Position numbers and translations under genes: made by a program. 60,796 nt of DNA from an uncultured Prevotella sp. (GTDB taxonomy: Bacteria; Bacteroidota; Bacteroidia; Bacteroidales; Bacteroidaceae), in assembly GCA_944320105.1 (NCBI GenBank), contig CALUGA010000012.1, positions 1 through 60,796 of the forward strand. The letters run 5' to 3'. This document shows, piece by piece, positions 43,699-52,246 of this stretch. Position 1 is the stretch's first letter, and the number at the start of each line of letters is the position of its first letter. Below the pieces are notes generated by a model. The model did not search any database. It was not told where the DNA came from and saw only the letters and a list, made by a program, of their open reading frames with translations.

Positions 43699-44667
43699 AT
43701 GGTTAACATTAAACTAAAGGCTGCTGCGCTGCTCCTGGCCGCAGCCATGGCCGCCCCGACGGCCGCCGACGGCGGCGAGAAGGTGGTGCCGATAAAGTAC
43801 GGCAACATGGACCAGTGGGTGGTGCGCCACATCAAGGAGTCGGGCATCATAGGCGGAAACACCAAGACCCTCTACGAGATAGGCCCCAACCGCACCATCA
43901 ACGGCAACACGGCCTACAAGAACCTGGGCGGCTCGCCATGGGGAACGTCGAACGTGATGGCCAAGGTGATGGGCGTGGTGAAGACCAACAACAGCGTTTA
44001 CCGCGAGAAGCGAGGCTCGGGCTACTGCGCCAAGATGACCACCCACATTGAGAGCGTGAAGGTGCTCGGGCTGATGAACATCAAGGTGCTGGCCGCCGGC
44101 TCCATCTTCCTCGGCGACATGAAGGAACCCATCACTGGCACCAAGGACGCGCAGAAGTGGCTCAACTTCGGCGTGCCGTTCACCGGGAAGCCGCGCGCCC
44201 TGCGCTACGACTACCGCGTGCAGGTGCCGGGAACGAAGAACCGCATACGCCAGAACGGCTTCAGCCGCAAGCAGACCGTGGCCGGGCAGGACTACGCCAC
44301 CACCGTGTTCCTGCTGCAGAAGCGAACCGAAGACTCCAAGGGCAACATCACCGCCAAGCGCGTGGGCACCATGGTGGTGCGCTACGGCAAGTCGACCGGC
44401 GGGTGGATAAACAACGCCACTTACGAGATACTCTACGGCGACATACGCCACAACCCCAAGTACAACGCCGCCACCATGGGCCTGCGAACCACCGACTACG
44501 CCCGCAACAGCCACGGCGAGAGCGTGCCTGTACGCGAAACGGGCTGGGCCTCGGCCTCCGAACAGCCCACGCACATGGTGCTCCAGTTCTCGTCGAGCCA
44601 CGGCGGGGCATACGTAGGCACCGTGGGCAACACGCTCTGGATAGACAACGTGGAGCTGGTGTACTGA
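43699..44667 (+). CDS. Secreted PCMD-domain protein
   Basis: 322 residues with a signal peptide (to about AAPTAAD). The body looks like a putative carbohydrate-metabolism (PCMD) beta-sandwich: FGVPFTGKPRALRYDYRVQVPG, then the closing VGNTLWIDNVELVY that ends many PCMD proteins. These are secreted, Bacteroidetes-specific proteins of uncertain function. It may be co-transcribed with the barrel protein, although 258 bases of repeats separate them. The stop is followed at once by an 8-bp array. Confidence 0.78.
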   Translation: MVNIKLKAAALLLAAAMAAPTAADGGEKVVPIKYGNMDQWVVRHIKESGIIGGNTKTLYEIGPNRTINGNTAYKNLGGSPWGTSNVMAKVMGVVKTNNSVYREKRGSGYCAKMTTHIESVKVLGLMNIKVLAAGSIFLGDMKEPITGTKDAQKWLNFGVPFTGKPRALRYDYRVQVPGTKNRIRQNGFSRKQTVAGQDYATTVFLLQKRTEDSKGNITAKRVGTMVVRYGKSTGGWINNATYEILYGDIRHNPKYNAATMGLRTTDYARNSHGESVPVRETGWASASEQPTHMVLQFSSSHGGAYVGTVGNTLWIDNVELVY

Positions 44668-44670
44668 TAA

Positions 44671-44704
44671 AAGTAAAAAGGTAAAAAAGTAAAAAGGTAA
44701 AAAG
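44671..44704 (+). repeat. 8-bp GTAAAAAG array after the PCMD gene
   Basis: Four units AAGTAAAA/GTAAAAAA just after TGA TAA, then GGGCTGCGCCATGCC. Same unit and same following word as at 5023 and, inverted, at 56521-56586. Confidence 0.85.
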
Positions 44705-44734
44705 GGCTGCGCCATGCCACAGCACCACCACTCC

Positions 44735-44923
44735 CACATCAACACCCCTGCCACTTCCCTCTCCCCACGGGGGAGAGCCGGAGAGGGGCTTCACTGCCAC
44801 ATCAACACCCCTGCCACTTCCCTCTCCCCACGGGGGAGAGCCGGAGAGGGGCTTCACTCCCACATCAACACCCCTGCCACTCCTCTCTCCCCACGGGGGA
44901 GAGCCGGAGAGGGGCTTCACTGC
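44735..44923 (+). repeat. 63-bp tandem triplicate next to a start codon
   Basis: Units begin CACATCAACACCCCTGCCAC at 44735, 44798 and 44861 (exactly 63 bp apart, only a few mismatches). Each contains CTCTCCCCACGGGGGAGAG, a hairpin, then CCGGAGAGGGGCTTCA. The third copy ends two or three bases before the ATG of the barrel gene. Confidence 0.92.
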
Positions 44924-44925
44924 CT

Positions 44926-46113
44926 ATGAAAAAGCTCCTGCCCGCGGCCCTGACGGCCTTGCTCATGGCCACCGGCGCCGATGCCGCCACGAAGGCCGGC
45001 ACCGCCAAACCACCCGCCGACACCACGCTGGCCGCCAAGGCCGACACCGCACAGCACCGCCGGAGCCTCGGCAGGCGCATAGCCGACTATTTCCGCAACG
45101 CCAACAAGCCCCACCCCGACAAGAAGTTCGACTTCAGCATACTCGGCGGGCCGCACTACAACACCAACACGCAGCTCGGGCTGGGCCTCGTGGCCGCCGG
45201 ACTGTACAGCTCCGACCGCGCCGACACCACGCTCATGCCCTCCAACGTGTCGCTCTTCGGCAACGTCTCCACCGTGGGCTTCTACATGCTCGGCGTAAGG
45301 GGGCTGCACATGGCGCCACGCGACCGCTACCGCATTGACTACACGCTCTACTTCTACTCCTTCCCCTCTAAGTTCTGGGGAATGGGCTACGACATGGGCA
45401 ACGACGACGACAACGAGTCGGACATGGACCGCTTCCAGGCGCAGGCCAAGGCCAGCTTCCTCTGGCGCGTGGCCCCAAACCTATACTTCGGCCCCATGGC
45501 GGCCTACGACTTCGTGCGCGGCTACGACTTCGAGCGGCCAGAGCTGATAGAGGGCATGGACACGCGGACAAACAACTTCGGACTCGGCCTCACGCTCATG
45601 TACGACTCGCGCGACGTGGCCACCAACCCCCACCGGGGCTTCTACCTCAACATAGAGCAGTGCTTCCGCCCCAGGTTCCTTGGCAACGACTACTGCTTCA
45701 GCACCACCGAGCTGCGCGCCGACGCCTACACGCCCGCCTGGCGCGGCGCAACCATTGCCGCCGACGTGCGCTCATCGCTCAACTTCGGCAACCCCTCGTG
45801 GGCGATGATGGCCAAGCTGGGCGGCCCCTACTCCATGCGCGGCTACTACGAGGGCCGCTACCGCGACAAGCACAAGATTGAGGCGCAGGTGGAGGTGCGC
45901 CAGCGCGTGTGGCGGCGCCACGGCGTGGTGGCGTGGGTGGGCGCCGGCACGGTGTTCAGCAAGTTCAGCCAGATGCGCCTGGCCCACGTGCTGCCCAACT
46001 ACGGGCTGGGCTACCGCTGGGAGTTCAAGAAGAACGTAAACGTGCGCCTTGACTATGGCTTCGGCAAGCATGGCCAAAGCAGCTTCATGTTCAACATCAA
46101 TGAGGCATTTTGA
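44926..46113 (+). CDS. Omp85-superfamily outer-membrane barrel (D15-like), no POTRA
   Basis: 395 residues. After a signal peptide (MKKLLPAALTALLMATGADA) and a short linker, the body is beta-barrel strands ending in an aromatic residue (NINEAF). The D15-like region includes LTLMYDSRDVATNPHRGFYLNIEQ and GGPYSMRGYYEGRYRDKHKIEAQVEVRQ (the RGY motif of Omp85 barrels). There is no room for POTRA domains, so it is not BamA; it may be a small Omp85-like channel. The start codon abuts the 63-bp triplicate, so its translation region is repeat DNA. Confidence 0.85.
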   Translation: MKKLLPAALTALLMATGADAATKAGTAKPPADTTLAAKADTAQHRRSLGRRIADYFRNANKPHPDKKFDFSILGGPHYNTNTQLGLGLVAAGLYSSDRADTTLMPSNVSLFGNVSTVGFYMLGVRGLHMAPRDRYRIDYTLYFYSFPSKFWGMGYDMGNDDDNESDMDRFQAQAKASFLWRVAPNLYFGPMAAYDFVRGYDFERPELIEGMDTRTNNFGLGLTLMYDSRDVATNPHRGFYLNIEQCFRPRFLGNDYCFSTTELRADAYTPAWRGATIAADVRSSLNFGNPSWAMMAKLGGPYSMRGYYEGRYRDKHKIEAQVEVRQRVWRRHGVVAWVGAGTVFSKFSQMRLAHVLPNYGLGYRWEFKKNVNVRLDYGFGKHGQSSFMFNINEAF

Positions 46114-46116
46114 TTA

Positions 46117-46345
<229 letters not shown>

Positions 46346-46361
46346 ATTCTGTCTCCTATAA

Positions 46362-48551
46362 TTAAACTATCGCGAAGTCGAGCTGCCGCTTCTCAAGGTT
46401 GGCGCGGGCCACGCGGATGCGGATGGGGTCGCCCAGCTGGTACTTATGGTGGCTGCGTCGGCCAATGAGGCAGTAGTTGCGCTCGTCGAAGTCGTAGTAG
46501 TCGTCGCCGAGGTCGCGCATAGGCACCATTCCCTCGCAGTGGTTCTCGTCTATCTCGCAGTAGATGCCGTAAGAGGTGATGCCGCTGATGTGGGCGTCGT
46601 ACTCATTGCCGAGCTTGTCGGCCATGAACTCCACCATCTTGTACTTTATCGAGTCGCGCTCGGCGTTCTGCGCCACCAGCTCCATGTCGTTGCAGTGGTC
46701 GCACAGTTCCTCGTAGTGGTCCTTGTTGGCGGAGCGCCCTCCCTGCTGGTAGCGGGTGAGCAGCCGGTGCACCATGGTGTCGGGGTAGCGGCGTATGGGC
46801 GAGGTAAAATGCGTGTAGTAGTCGAAGGCCAGCCCGTAGTGTCCAATGTTGTGTACGCTGTACTTGGCCTTCATCATGGCCCTGAGGGCCACGGCCTCTA
46901 TCAGTTTCTGCTCCTTGCGTCCGTGGCATCCGTCCATGAGCGCATTGAGGCTCTTTGAGATGGCGCCGCGCGTGCCTGCTGTCTTGAGCTTGTAGCCAAA
47001 CTTCACCACGAAGGCGCGCAGCGTTTCGAGCTTGGTGGGGTCGGGCTGGTCGTGCACGCGGTAGGGCAGCGTCTTGGCCCTCTGGCCCTTCTTCACGCGG
47101 CCTATGCTCTCGGCCACGGTGCGGTTGGCCAGTAGCATGAACTCCTCTATGAGCTTGTTGGCGTCCTTCGACGTCTTGAAGTAGCATCGCGTGGGGCGGC
47201 CCTTGTCGTCAACGTCGAAGTGCAGCTCCTCGCGGTCGAACTTCACCGCTCCGTTCTTGAACCTTGCCTGGCGCAGCTTCTTGGCCAGTGCGTCGAGCTT
47301 TATCAGCTCCTCGGCGTGCTCGCCCTTGTATCCGTCGGGGCCTGGGGGCGGCGCTGGCTGCCCGGTGCCGTCGCTTACGCCGTTCTCTTCGAGCAGCTGC
47401 TGCACCTCCTCGTAGGCGTAGCGGCGGCAGCTGCGTATGGCTGTGTGCACTATGCGCGAGCTTTTCACGCAGGCCTCGTCGTCCATCTGGAATATCACGC
47501 TGTAGGCCAGCTTGTCCTCGTCGGGTCGGAGCGAGCAGATGTAGTTGCACAGCCGCTCGGGGAGCATGGGTATGGTGCGGTCTACGAGGTACACGCTGGT
47601 GGCTCGCTTGAATGCCTCCTTGTCGATTATGGAGCCTTCGGTGACGTAGTGCGACACGTCGGCGATGTGTACGCCCACCTCCCAGAGGCCGCCGTCGAGT
47701 CGGCGTATGGAGAGCGCGTCGTCAAAGTCCTTGGCGTCGTGCGGGTCGATGGTGCAGGTGAACACTCCGCGGAAGTCCTCGCGGCCCTCCATGTCCTCGG
47801 GTGATATCCGGTCGGAAATCTTGTCGGCGGCCTCCTCCACGGCCTTGGGGTACTTGTATGGCAGTCCGTACTGCGCGAGTATGGCGTTCATCTCCACGTC
47901 GTTGTCGCCCTGTTCGCCGAGCACGTCTACCACCTCGCCCACGGGGTACTTGTGCTCCGCGTCGGGCCACTGGGTTATCTTCACCACTGCCTTCTGCCCC
48001 GTCTTGCCCCCCTTGAGGCGGCGCTTGGGTATGAGGATGTCGGTGGGGAAGATGGCCTCGGGCGTAACGAGGAAGGCCGCGTCCTTGTCCACGCGGAGCT
48101 TGCCCACGAATGAGTCGCGAGCGCGCTCCAGTATTGCCGTCACCACGGCCTCCTTCATGTGGCGCTGCCGGCGGGCGAGGAACGTAACCTGCACGCGGTC
48201 GCCGTCGAGGGCGTACATGGAGTTGCGCTCGGCCACGAACACGGGCTGCGAGCCGTCGTCGGGCACGAAGCTGTTCTTGCCGTTGGCCTTGCGGCGGAAG
48301 CGGCCCTGCTGCACCTGCGTCTTGTTGTTAAGGCGGTAGGAGCTGTCGTCGGGCTTGGTTAGGTAGTCGTCCCAAGCCATCTCCTCCAGGGTGTCCACGG
48401 CGAGCATCTTCAGCGGGTGGGTGTCAAGCCCGAGGTGCCTGAATATGTACTTTAGGGTGAAAGTGTCGTCCGGGTGGGCCGAGAAGAGGCCCTGCAGCAT
48501 CTCGGCCACCTGCTTCTTCGACATTCGCTTTCCGGCTTTTTTCTTCTTCAT
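46362..48551 (-). CDS. rnr: Ribonuclease R
   Basis: 729 residues, a 3'-5' exoribonuclease of the RNB family. A basic N-terminus is followed by cold-shock domains and the catalytic RNB domain with IDPHDAKDFDDAL near 275 (the four aspartates that hold Mg2+). The S1 domain is at about 640-725. It degrades structured RNA. A near-consensus -7 box (TTACTTTG, 48631-48638 on the minus strand) lies upstream. It is convergent with the barrel gene and divergent from the CDF gene. Confidence 0.96.
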   Translation of the reverse strand: MKKKKAGKRMSKKQVAEMLQGLFSAHPDDTFTLKYIFRHLGLDTHPLKMLAVDTLEEMAWDDYLTKPDDSSYRLNNKTQVQQGRFRRKANGKNSFVPDDGSQPVFVAERNSMYALDGDRVQVTFLARRQRHMKEAVVTAILERARDSFVGKLRVDKDAAFLVTPEAIFPTDILIPKRRLKGGKTGQKAVVKITQWPDAEHKYPVGEVVDVLGEQGDNDVEMNAILAQYGLPYKYPKAVEEAADKISDRISPEDMEGREDFRGVFTCTIDPHDAKDFDDALSIRRLDGGLWEVGVHIADVSHYVTEGSIIDKEAFKRATSVYLVDRTIPMLPERLCNYICSLRPDEDKLAYSVIFQMDDEACVKSSRIVHTAIRSCRRYAYEEVQQLLEENGVSDGTGQPAPPPGPDGYKGEHAEELIKLDALAKKLRQARFKNGAVKFDREELHFDVDDKGRPTRCYFKTSKDANKLIEEFMLLANRTVAESIGRVKKGQRAKTLPYRVHDQPDPTKLETLRAFVVKFGYKLKTAGTRGAISKSLNALMDGCHGRKEQKLIEAVALRAMMKAKYSVHNIGHYGLAFDYYTHFTSPIRRYPDTMVHRLLTRYQQGGRSANKDHYEELCDHCNDMELVAQNAERDSIKYKMVEFMADKLGNEYDAHISGITSYGIYCEIDENHCEGMVPMRDLGDDYYDFDERNYCLIGRRSHHKYQLGDPIRIRVARANLEKRQLDFAIV

Positions 48552-48692
48552 AGTCGTCTGCTTTTTCGTTGTTGTTGCGTGGGCGGCGCGGCTGCGCGGC
48601 AGGCTGCTGCGCGGCGTGGCCTCCCAAGTGCAAAGTAAGCAAAAAGAATCGGCATTTCCTCATTTTGCGCGTTATTATTTATTTAAAAGTAG

Positions 48693-48700
48693 TAACTTTG
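48693..48700 (+). promoter_or_regulatory. -7 box for the FieF-type CDF gene
   Basis: TAACTTTG, 20 bases before the ATG. There is no -33 match at the usual distance. Confidence 0.6.
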
Positions 48701-48719
48701 CAGCCAAAATGTAACAAAG

Positions 48720-49649
48720 ATGAGTGCAAACCACAGGGAAAGGGCCATACGCCGGGTGACGCTGGCCGGCAGCGCGGTCAACGTGGCGCTCGTGGCCTTC
48801 AAGCTGGCAGCGGGCGTGGTGGGCTGCTCGGCCGCCATGGTGGCCGACGCCGTACACTCGCTCTCCGACCTGCTCACCGACGCCGTGGTGCTGGTGTTCG
48901 TCCACATCAGCGAGAAGCCCGAGGACGCCGACCACGACTACGGCCACGGCAAGTACGAAACCATGGCCTCGGCCATCATAGGCATGGTGCTGCTCGTGGT
49001 GGGGGCCGCCCTGTGCTTCGACGGGCTGGCCCGCATAGCCTCGGTGGCGGCCGGGGGCAGCCTGGCCCAGCCGGGGGCCATAGCCCTCGTGGCGGCCCTG
49101 GCGAGCATAGCCCTCAAGGAGTGGGCCTACAGGTTCACCGCCCGCGCGGGCCGCAGGCTCGGCTCGCCCGCCGTGGTGGCCAACGCGTGGCACCACCGCA
49201 GCGACGCCCTCTCCTCCGTAGGCACGGCCATGGGCATAGGCGGGGCCATAGCCCTGGGCTGCCGATGGACGGTGCTCGACCCCATAGCCGCCGTCATCGT
49301 TAGCCTGCTCATCATCTGGCAGGCAGTGAGGCAGGTGCGCCAGGCCGGCGACGAGCTGCTGGAGAAGAGCCTGCCCGACGATGCCGAGGGCCGCATACGC
49401 CGCCTGGCGCTCGAAGAGCCGGGCGTGAGCGACGTTCACCACCTGCGCACACGCCGCATAGGCAGCTCCGTGGCCATGGAGATGCACCTGCGCATGGACG
49501 GGCGCACGCCGCTGGCCGAGGCCCACGCCCACGCCACGGCCATAGAGCGGAGGCTGCGCATGGAGTTCGGCCCCCACACGCTCATAAGCCTGCACATGGA
49601 GCCGCTGAAGCCCGCACAGGGGCAACCCGACGGCAACGCCGCAGGCTGA
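48720..49649 (+). CDS. Cation diffusion facilitator, FieF-like
   Basis: 309 residues. Six membrane helices with metal sites VADAVHSLSDLLTD in helix 2 and AWHHRSDALSS in helix 5, the loop motif DHDYGHGKYE typical of FieF/YiiP, and a C-terminal ferredoxin-like metal-binding domain (GVSDVHHLRTRRIG). Expected to export Fe2+, Zn2+ or Mn2+ across the inner membrane with proton exchange. It lacks the N-terminal histidine run of the other CDF protein here. A 22-bp array follows. Confidence 0.92.
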   Translation: MSANHRERAIRRVTLAGSAVNVALVAFKLAAGVVGCSAAMVADAVHSLSDLLTDAVVLVFVHISEKPEDADHDYGHGKYETMASAIIGMVLLVVGAALCFDGLARIASVAAGGSLAQPGAIALVAALASIALKEWAYRFTARAGRRLGSPAVVANAWHHRSDALSSVGTAMGIGGAIALGCRWTVLDPIAAVIVSLLIIWQAVRQVRQAGDELLEKSLPDDAEGRIRRLALEEPGVSDVHHLRTRRIGSSVAMEMHLRMDGRTPLAEAHAHATAIERRLRMEFGPHTLISLHMEPLKPAQGQPDGNAAG

Positions 49650-49683
49650 AAAATGCTTACAGCGGCGGCAACGGCAACGCCCA

Positions 49684-49857
49684 CCGGGCAAGACGCAGGG
49701 CCAAACGGGCCGTCCGGCAGCGCCATGCAGGCCGTTTGGCAGCCCCAAACAGCCCCTTTGGCCGGGCAAAACGGCAGCCGAGCCAACGCGCTGGCTGCCA
49801 GGGGCTTGCGCCGCAGGCCACCGGCAGCGAAACTTTTTTACAAAAACCGGCACGCCG
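49684..49857 (+). repeat. 22-bp tandem repeat array 5 with palindromic block and tail
   Basis: Units start at 49684, 49706, 49728, 49750 and 49772, exactly 22 bp apart (CAGGCCGTTTGGCAGCCCC and similar). The palindromic block CAACGCGCTGGCTGCCAGGG follows, then the tail GCGAAACTTTTTTACAAAAA. It fills the gap between the CDF and epimerase genes. Confidence 0.88.
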
Positions 49858-49902
49858 CCACGCGCGGCAACGCCAATACACATACAGCAAGCAAACATTG
49901 TG

Positions 49903-50895
49903 ATGAACATACTCATAACCGGAGCCTCGGGCTTCATAGGCAGCTTCATAGTTGAGGAGGCCCTGAGGCGGGGCATGGACGTGTGGGCGGCAGTGCGCCC
50001 CACGAGCAGCCGCAAGTACCTGGCCGACCCGCGAATCCATTTCCTGCAGCTCGACCTCGACAACCCCGACAGGCTCGCCGAGCAGCTGCAGGGCCACTCG
50101 TTCGACTACGTGGTTCACGCCGCCGGGGCCACCAAGTGCATCTGCAAGGACGATTTCCGCCGCACCAACACCCTTGGCACGCGCCACCTGGCCAACGCCC
50201 TCTTAGACTCGGGCATGCCGCTGCGACGCTTCGTCTTCGTGAGCAGCCTCAGCGTGATGGGGCCCGTGCGCGAGCGGGAGCCGCACACCGACATATCGCC
50301 CGCCGACGCACCGCGACCCGACACGGCCTACGGCCTCAGCAAGCTCGACGCCGAACGCTACCTTGACAGCCTGCCGGGACTGCCCGTGGTGACGCTCAGG
50401 CCCACGGGGGTGTACGGCCCGCGCGAGCGCGACTACTTCCTCATGGCGCAGAGCATAAAGCGCCACACCGACTTCGCCGCAGGGCTGCGCCCGCAGTCGC
50501 TAACGTTCGTATATGTAAAGGACGTGGTGCAGGCTGTGTTCCTCGCCCTCGAAAAGGGGCGCACGGGCGCCAAGTACTTCCTCAGCGACGGCAGCGTTTA
50601 CTCCTCGCGCACCTTCAGCGACCTCATCATCCGGGAGCTGGGCCACCCCCGCGTGGTGCGCATCAAGGCCCCGCTGTGGCTGCTGAGGGCCATCACCTTC
50701 TGCGGCGAGCACATAGGCCGCCTTACGGGCCGCCCCATAGCCCTCAACAACGACAAGTACCGCATAATGCGCCAGCGCAACTGGCGGTGCGACATCTCGC
50801 AGGCGCGCGCCGAACTGGGCTACGACCCGCAATGGCAGCTGGAGCGCGGCGTGGCCGAAACCATGAAGTGGTACAAGGACAACGGATGGATCTGA
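49903..50895 (+). CDS. NAD(P)-dependent epimerase/dehydratase (extended SDR)
   Basis: 330 residues with an N-terminal Rossmann fold (MNILITGASGFIGSFIVEEAL), a catalytic YGLSK in TAYGLSKLDAERY, and TGVYGPRERDY next to the active site. The substrate is unknown; sugar-nucleotide or dihydroflavonol/steroid-type ketone substrates are possible. I chose ATG 49903; a GTG directly before it is in frame. It runs into the PAP2 gene over 98 bases of repeats, so the two may act together on a lipid (inference). Confidence 0.88.
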   Translation: MNILITGASGFIGSFIVEEALRRGMDVWAAVRPTSSRKYLADPRIHFLQLDLDNPDRLAEQLQGHSFDYVVHAAGATKCICKDDFRRTNTLGTRHLANALLDSGMPLRRFVFVSSLSVMGPVREREPHTDISPADAPRPDTAYGLSKLDAERYLDSLPGLPVVTLRPTGVYGPRERDYFLMAQSIKRHTDFAAGLRPQSLTFVYVKDVVQAVFLALEKGRTGAKYFLSDGSVYSSRTFSDLIIRELGHPRVVRIKAPLWLLRAITFCGEHIGRLTGRPIALNNDKYRIMRQRNWRCDISQARAELGYDPQWQLERGVAETMKWYKDNGWI

Positions 50896-50985
50896 AGAAT
50901 TAAAAATTAAAAATTAAGAATTAAAAAAATATGCTTACATGGCTCCTATTTGGCCTATCTGGCCTATAAGCCCTATAAGCCCCCT
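50896..50985 (+). repeat. 7-bp array, AATATGC word, then 9-bp GGCCTATAA array
   Basis: AATTAAA/AATTAAG heptads start at the epimerase stop and end in AAAAAATATGC (50924-50934). After that TTGGCCTAT, CTGGCCTAT, AAGCCCTAT and AAGCCCC nonamers run to the PAP2 start. Two array types are joined here. Confidence 0.88.
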
Positions 50986-50992
50986 CGAAAAA

Positions 50993-51985
50993 ATGAAATG
51001 CGAAATTAGCAAGATATTTGCCCTCGACAAGAAACCCAAGCGGGGGCTGCTGGCAGCCGAGTGGGCCATGGTGGCCTACATGGCGCTCACGCTGCTGCTC
51101 ATATTCTTCACCTACACCAAGCTGCACAACCCCGAGTCGATGCTCTGGGGAAGGCTGCGCATAGCCGTCATAACGCTGGCCCTGTGGGCCGTCTACCGCC
51201 TGTGGCCCTGCCGCCTGATGCGCTTCGCCCGCGTGGCGGTGCAGATGGCGCTGCTCTCGTGGTGGTATCCCGACACGTATGAGTTCAACCGTATGTTCCC
51301 CAACCTGGACCACATCTTCGCCGGCTGGGAGCAGCAGCTCTTCGGCTGCCAGCCGGCCATGCTCTTCTGCAAGGCGTTGCCCGGCCCCGTGTTCAGCGAG
51401 CTTATGGACCTGGGCTATGCCGCCTACTTCCCCATGATCCTCATCGTCACGGTGTTCTTCTTCCTCTGGCGGTACAAGGAGTTCAACCGCGCGGCGTTCA
51501 TCATCACCGCCTCGTTCTTCATCTACTACGTAATATACATCGCGCTGCCCGTGGCCGGCCCGCAGTACTACTACAAGGCCATAGGCATGGAGGCCGTGGA
51601 GCGGGGCGAGTTTGCCGATGTGGGCGACTACTTCGCCAACAACAGCGAGGCACTCGAAAGCCCGGGATGGAAGCAGGGCCTGTTCTACCAGATGGTGGCC
51701 GATGCCCACGAGGCGGGCGAGCGGCCCACGGCGGCCTTCCCAAGCAGCCATGTGGGCATAAGCACCATACTGCTGCTGCTGCTGTGGCGGGCCAAGGCGC
51801 GCCGCCTGCTGCTCTTCCTGCTGCCCTTCTACGCGCTGCTGTGCCTCTCTACTGTTTACATCTACGCCCACTACGCCATCGACGTGCTGGCCGGCTGGGC
51901 CTCGGCCCTGGTGCTGTTCGTGGCGCTGGGAAGTCCCTACAAAAGCCCACGCCAAAGCCCCCACCGTGGGGGAGGCTTACGTTAG
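50993..51985 (+). CDS. PAP2-superfamily membrane enzyme, Aur1/IPC-synthase-like
   Basis: 330 residues with about eight membrane helices. PAP2 motifs: RPTAAFPSSHVGIS (second motif, PSSH for PSGH) and STVYIYAHYAIDVLAGW (third motif, catalytic His and Asp). The first motif is only GERP, which fits the Aur1-like PAP2_3 group. That group exchanges phospho-headgroups on ceramide or phospholipids; Bacteroidales make sphingolipids, so a lipid headgroup transferase is plausible. I chose ATG 50993 (MKCEISKIF); an extension to 50939 is repeat sequence. The last 15 or so residues (SPYKSPRQSPHRGGGLR) are encoded by a G-rich repeat. Confidence 0.82.
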   Translation: MKCEISKIFALDKKPKRGLLAAEWAMVAYMALTLLLIFFTYTKLHNPESMLWGRLRIAVITLALWAVYRLWPCRLMRFARVAVQMALLSWWYPDTYEFNRMFPNLDHIFAGWEQQLFGCQPAMLFCKALPGPVFSELMDLGYAAYFPMILIVTVFFFLWRYKEFNRAAFIITASFFIYYVIYIALPVAGPQYYYKAIGMEAVERGEFADVGDYFANNSEALESPGWKQGLFYQMVADAHEAGERPTAAFPSSHVGISTILLLLLWRAKARRLLLFLLPFYALLCLSTVYIYAHYAIDVLAGWASALVLFVALGSPYKSPRQSPHRGGGLR

Positions 51986-52005
51986 CGCGACAAGCCGAAG
52001 GCATT

Positions 52006-52083
52006 GACAAGACAAAAAAAATACATTGACAAAACAAAAAAATACATTGATAAGACAAAAAAATACATTGATAAGACAAAAAA
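52006..52083 (+). repeat. 21-bp tandem array
   Basis: Units GAYAARACAAAAAAATACATT start at 52006, 52028 and 52049, with a partial one at 52070. Twenty-one is three heptads, and in one frame it reads as the peptide repeat YIDKTKK, but I see no gene. Confidence 0.9.
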
Positions 52084-52118
52084 GCCTCGCCAAAGCAAAT
52101 CATGGCGAGGCTTTTTCT
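52084..52118 (+). terminator. Intrinsic terminator after the PAP2 gene
   Basis: GCCTCGCC (52084-52091) pairs with GGCGAGGC (52104-52111), then TTTTTC. The A-run before it makes it usable from the other strand too. Confidence 0.85.
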
Positions 52119-52246
52119 TTTATAAAAACCAAAACAATACCGTGCGCAATCATCCAAAAGCATGGCGCAGCCGTAAGCCTCCCCCACGGGGGGAGGTTTG
52201 GTGGGGGCTTCATCTGTCCGAAACGGGGGGAGGTTTGGTGGGGGCT

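Larger units (their letters stand above)
51955..52212. repeat. Inverted G-rich repeats around a 21-bp array (convergent gap)
   Basis: AAGCCCCCACCGTGGGGGAG GCTTAC at 51955-51981 is the complement of GTAAGCCTCCCCCACGG at about 52172-52188. A second direct copy, GGGGGGAGGTTTGGTGGGGG, follows at about 52225-52246. The pair encloses the 21-bp array and the terminator. Confidence 0.85.

Noticed and set aside
44714-44929. 71-codon ORF over the 63-bp triplicate
   Set aside because: It is just a translation of the repeat, has no promoter of its own, and overlaps the start of the barrel gene.
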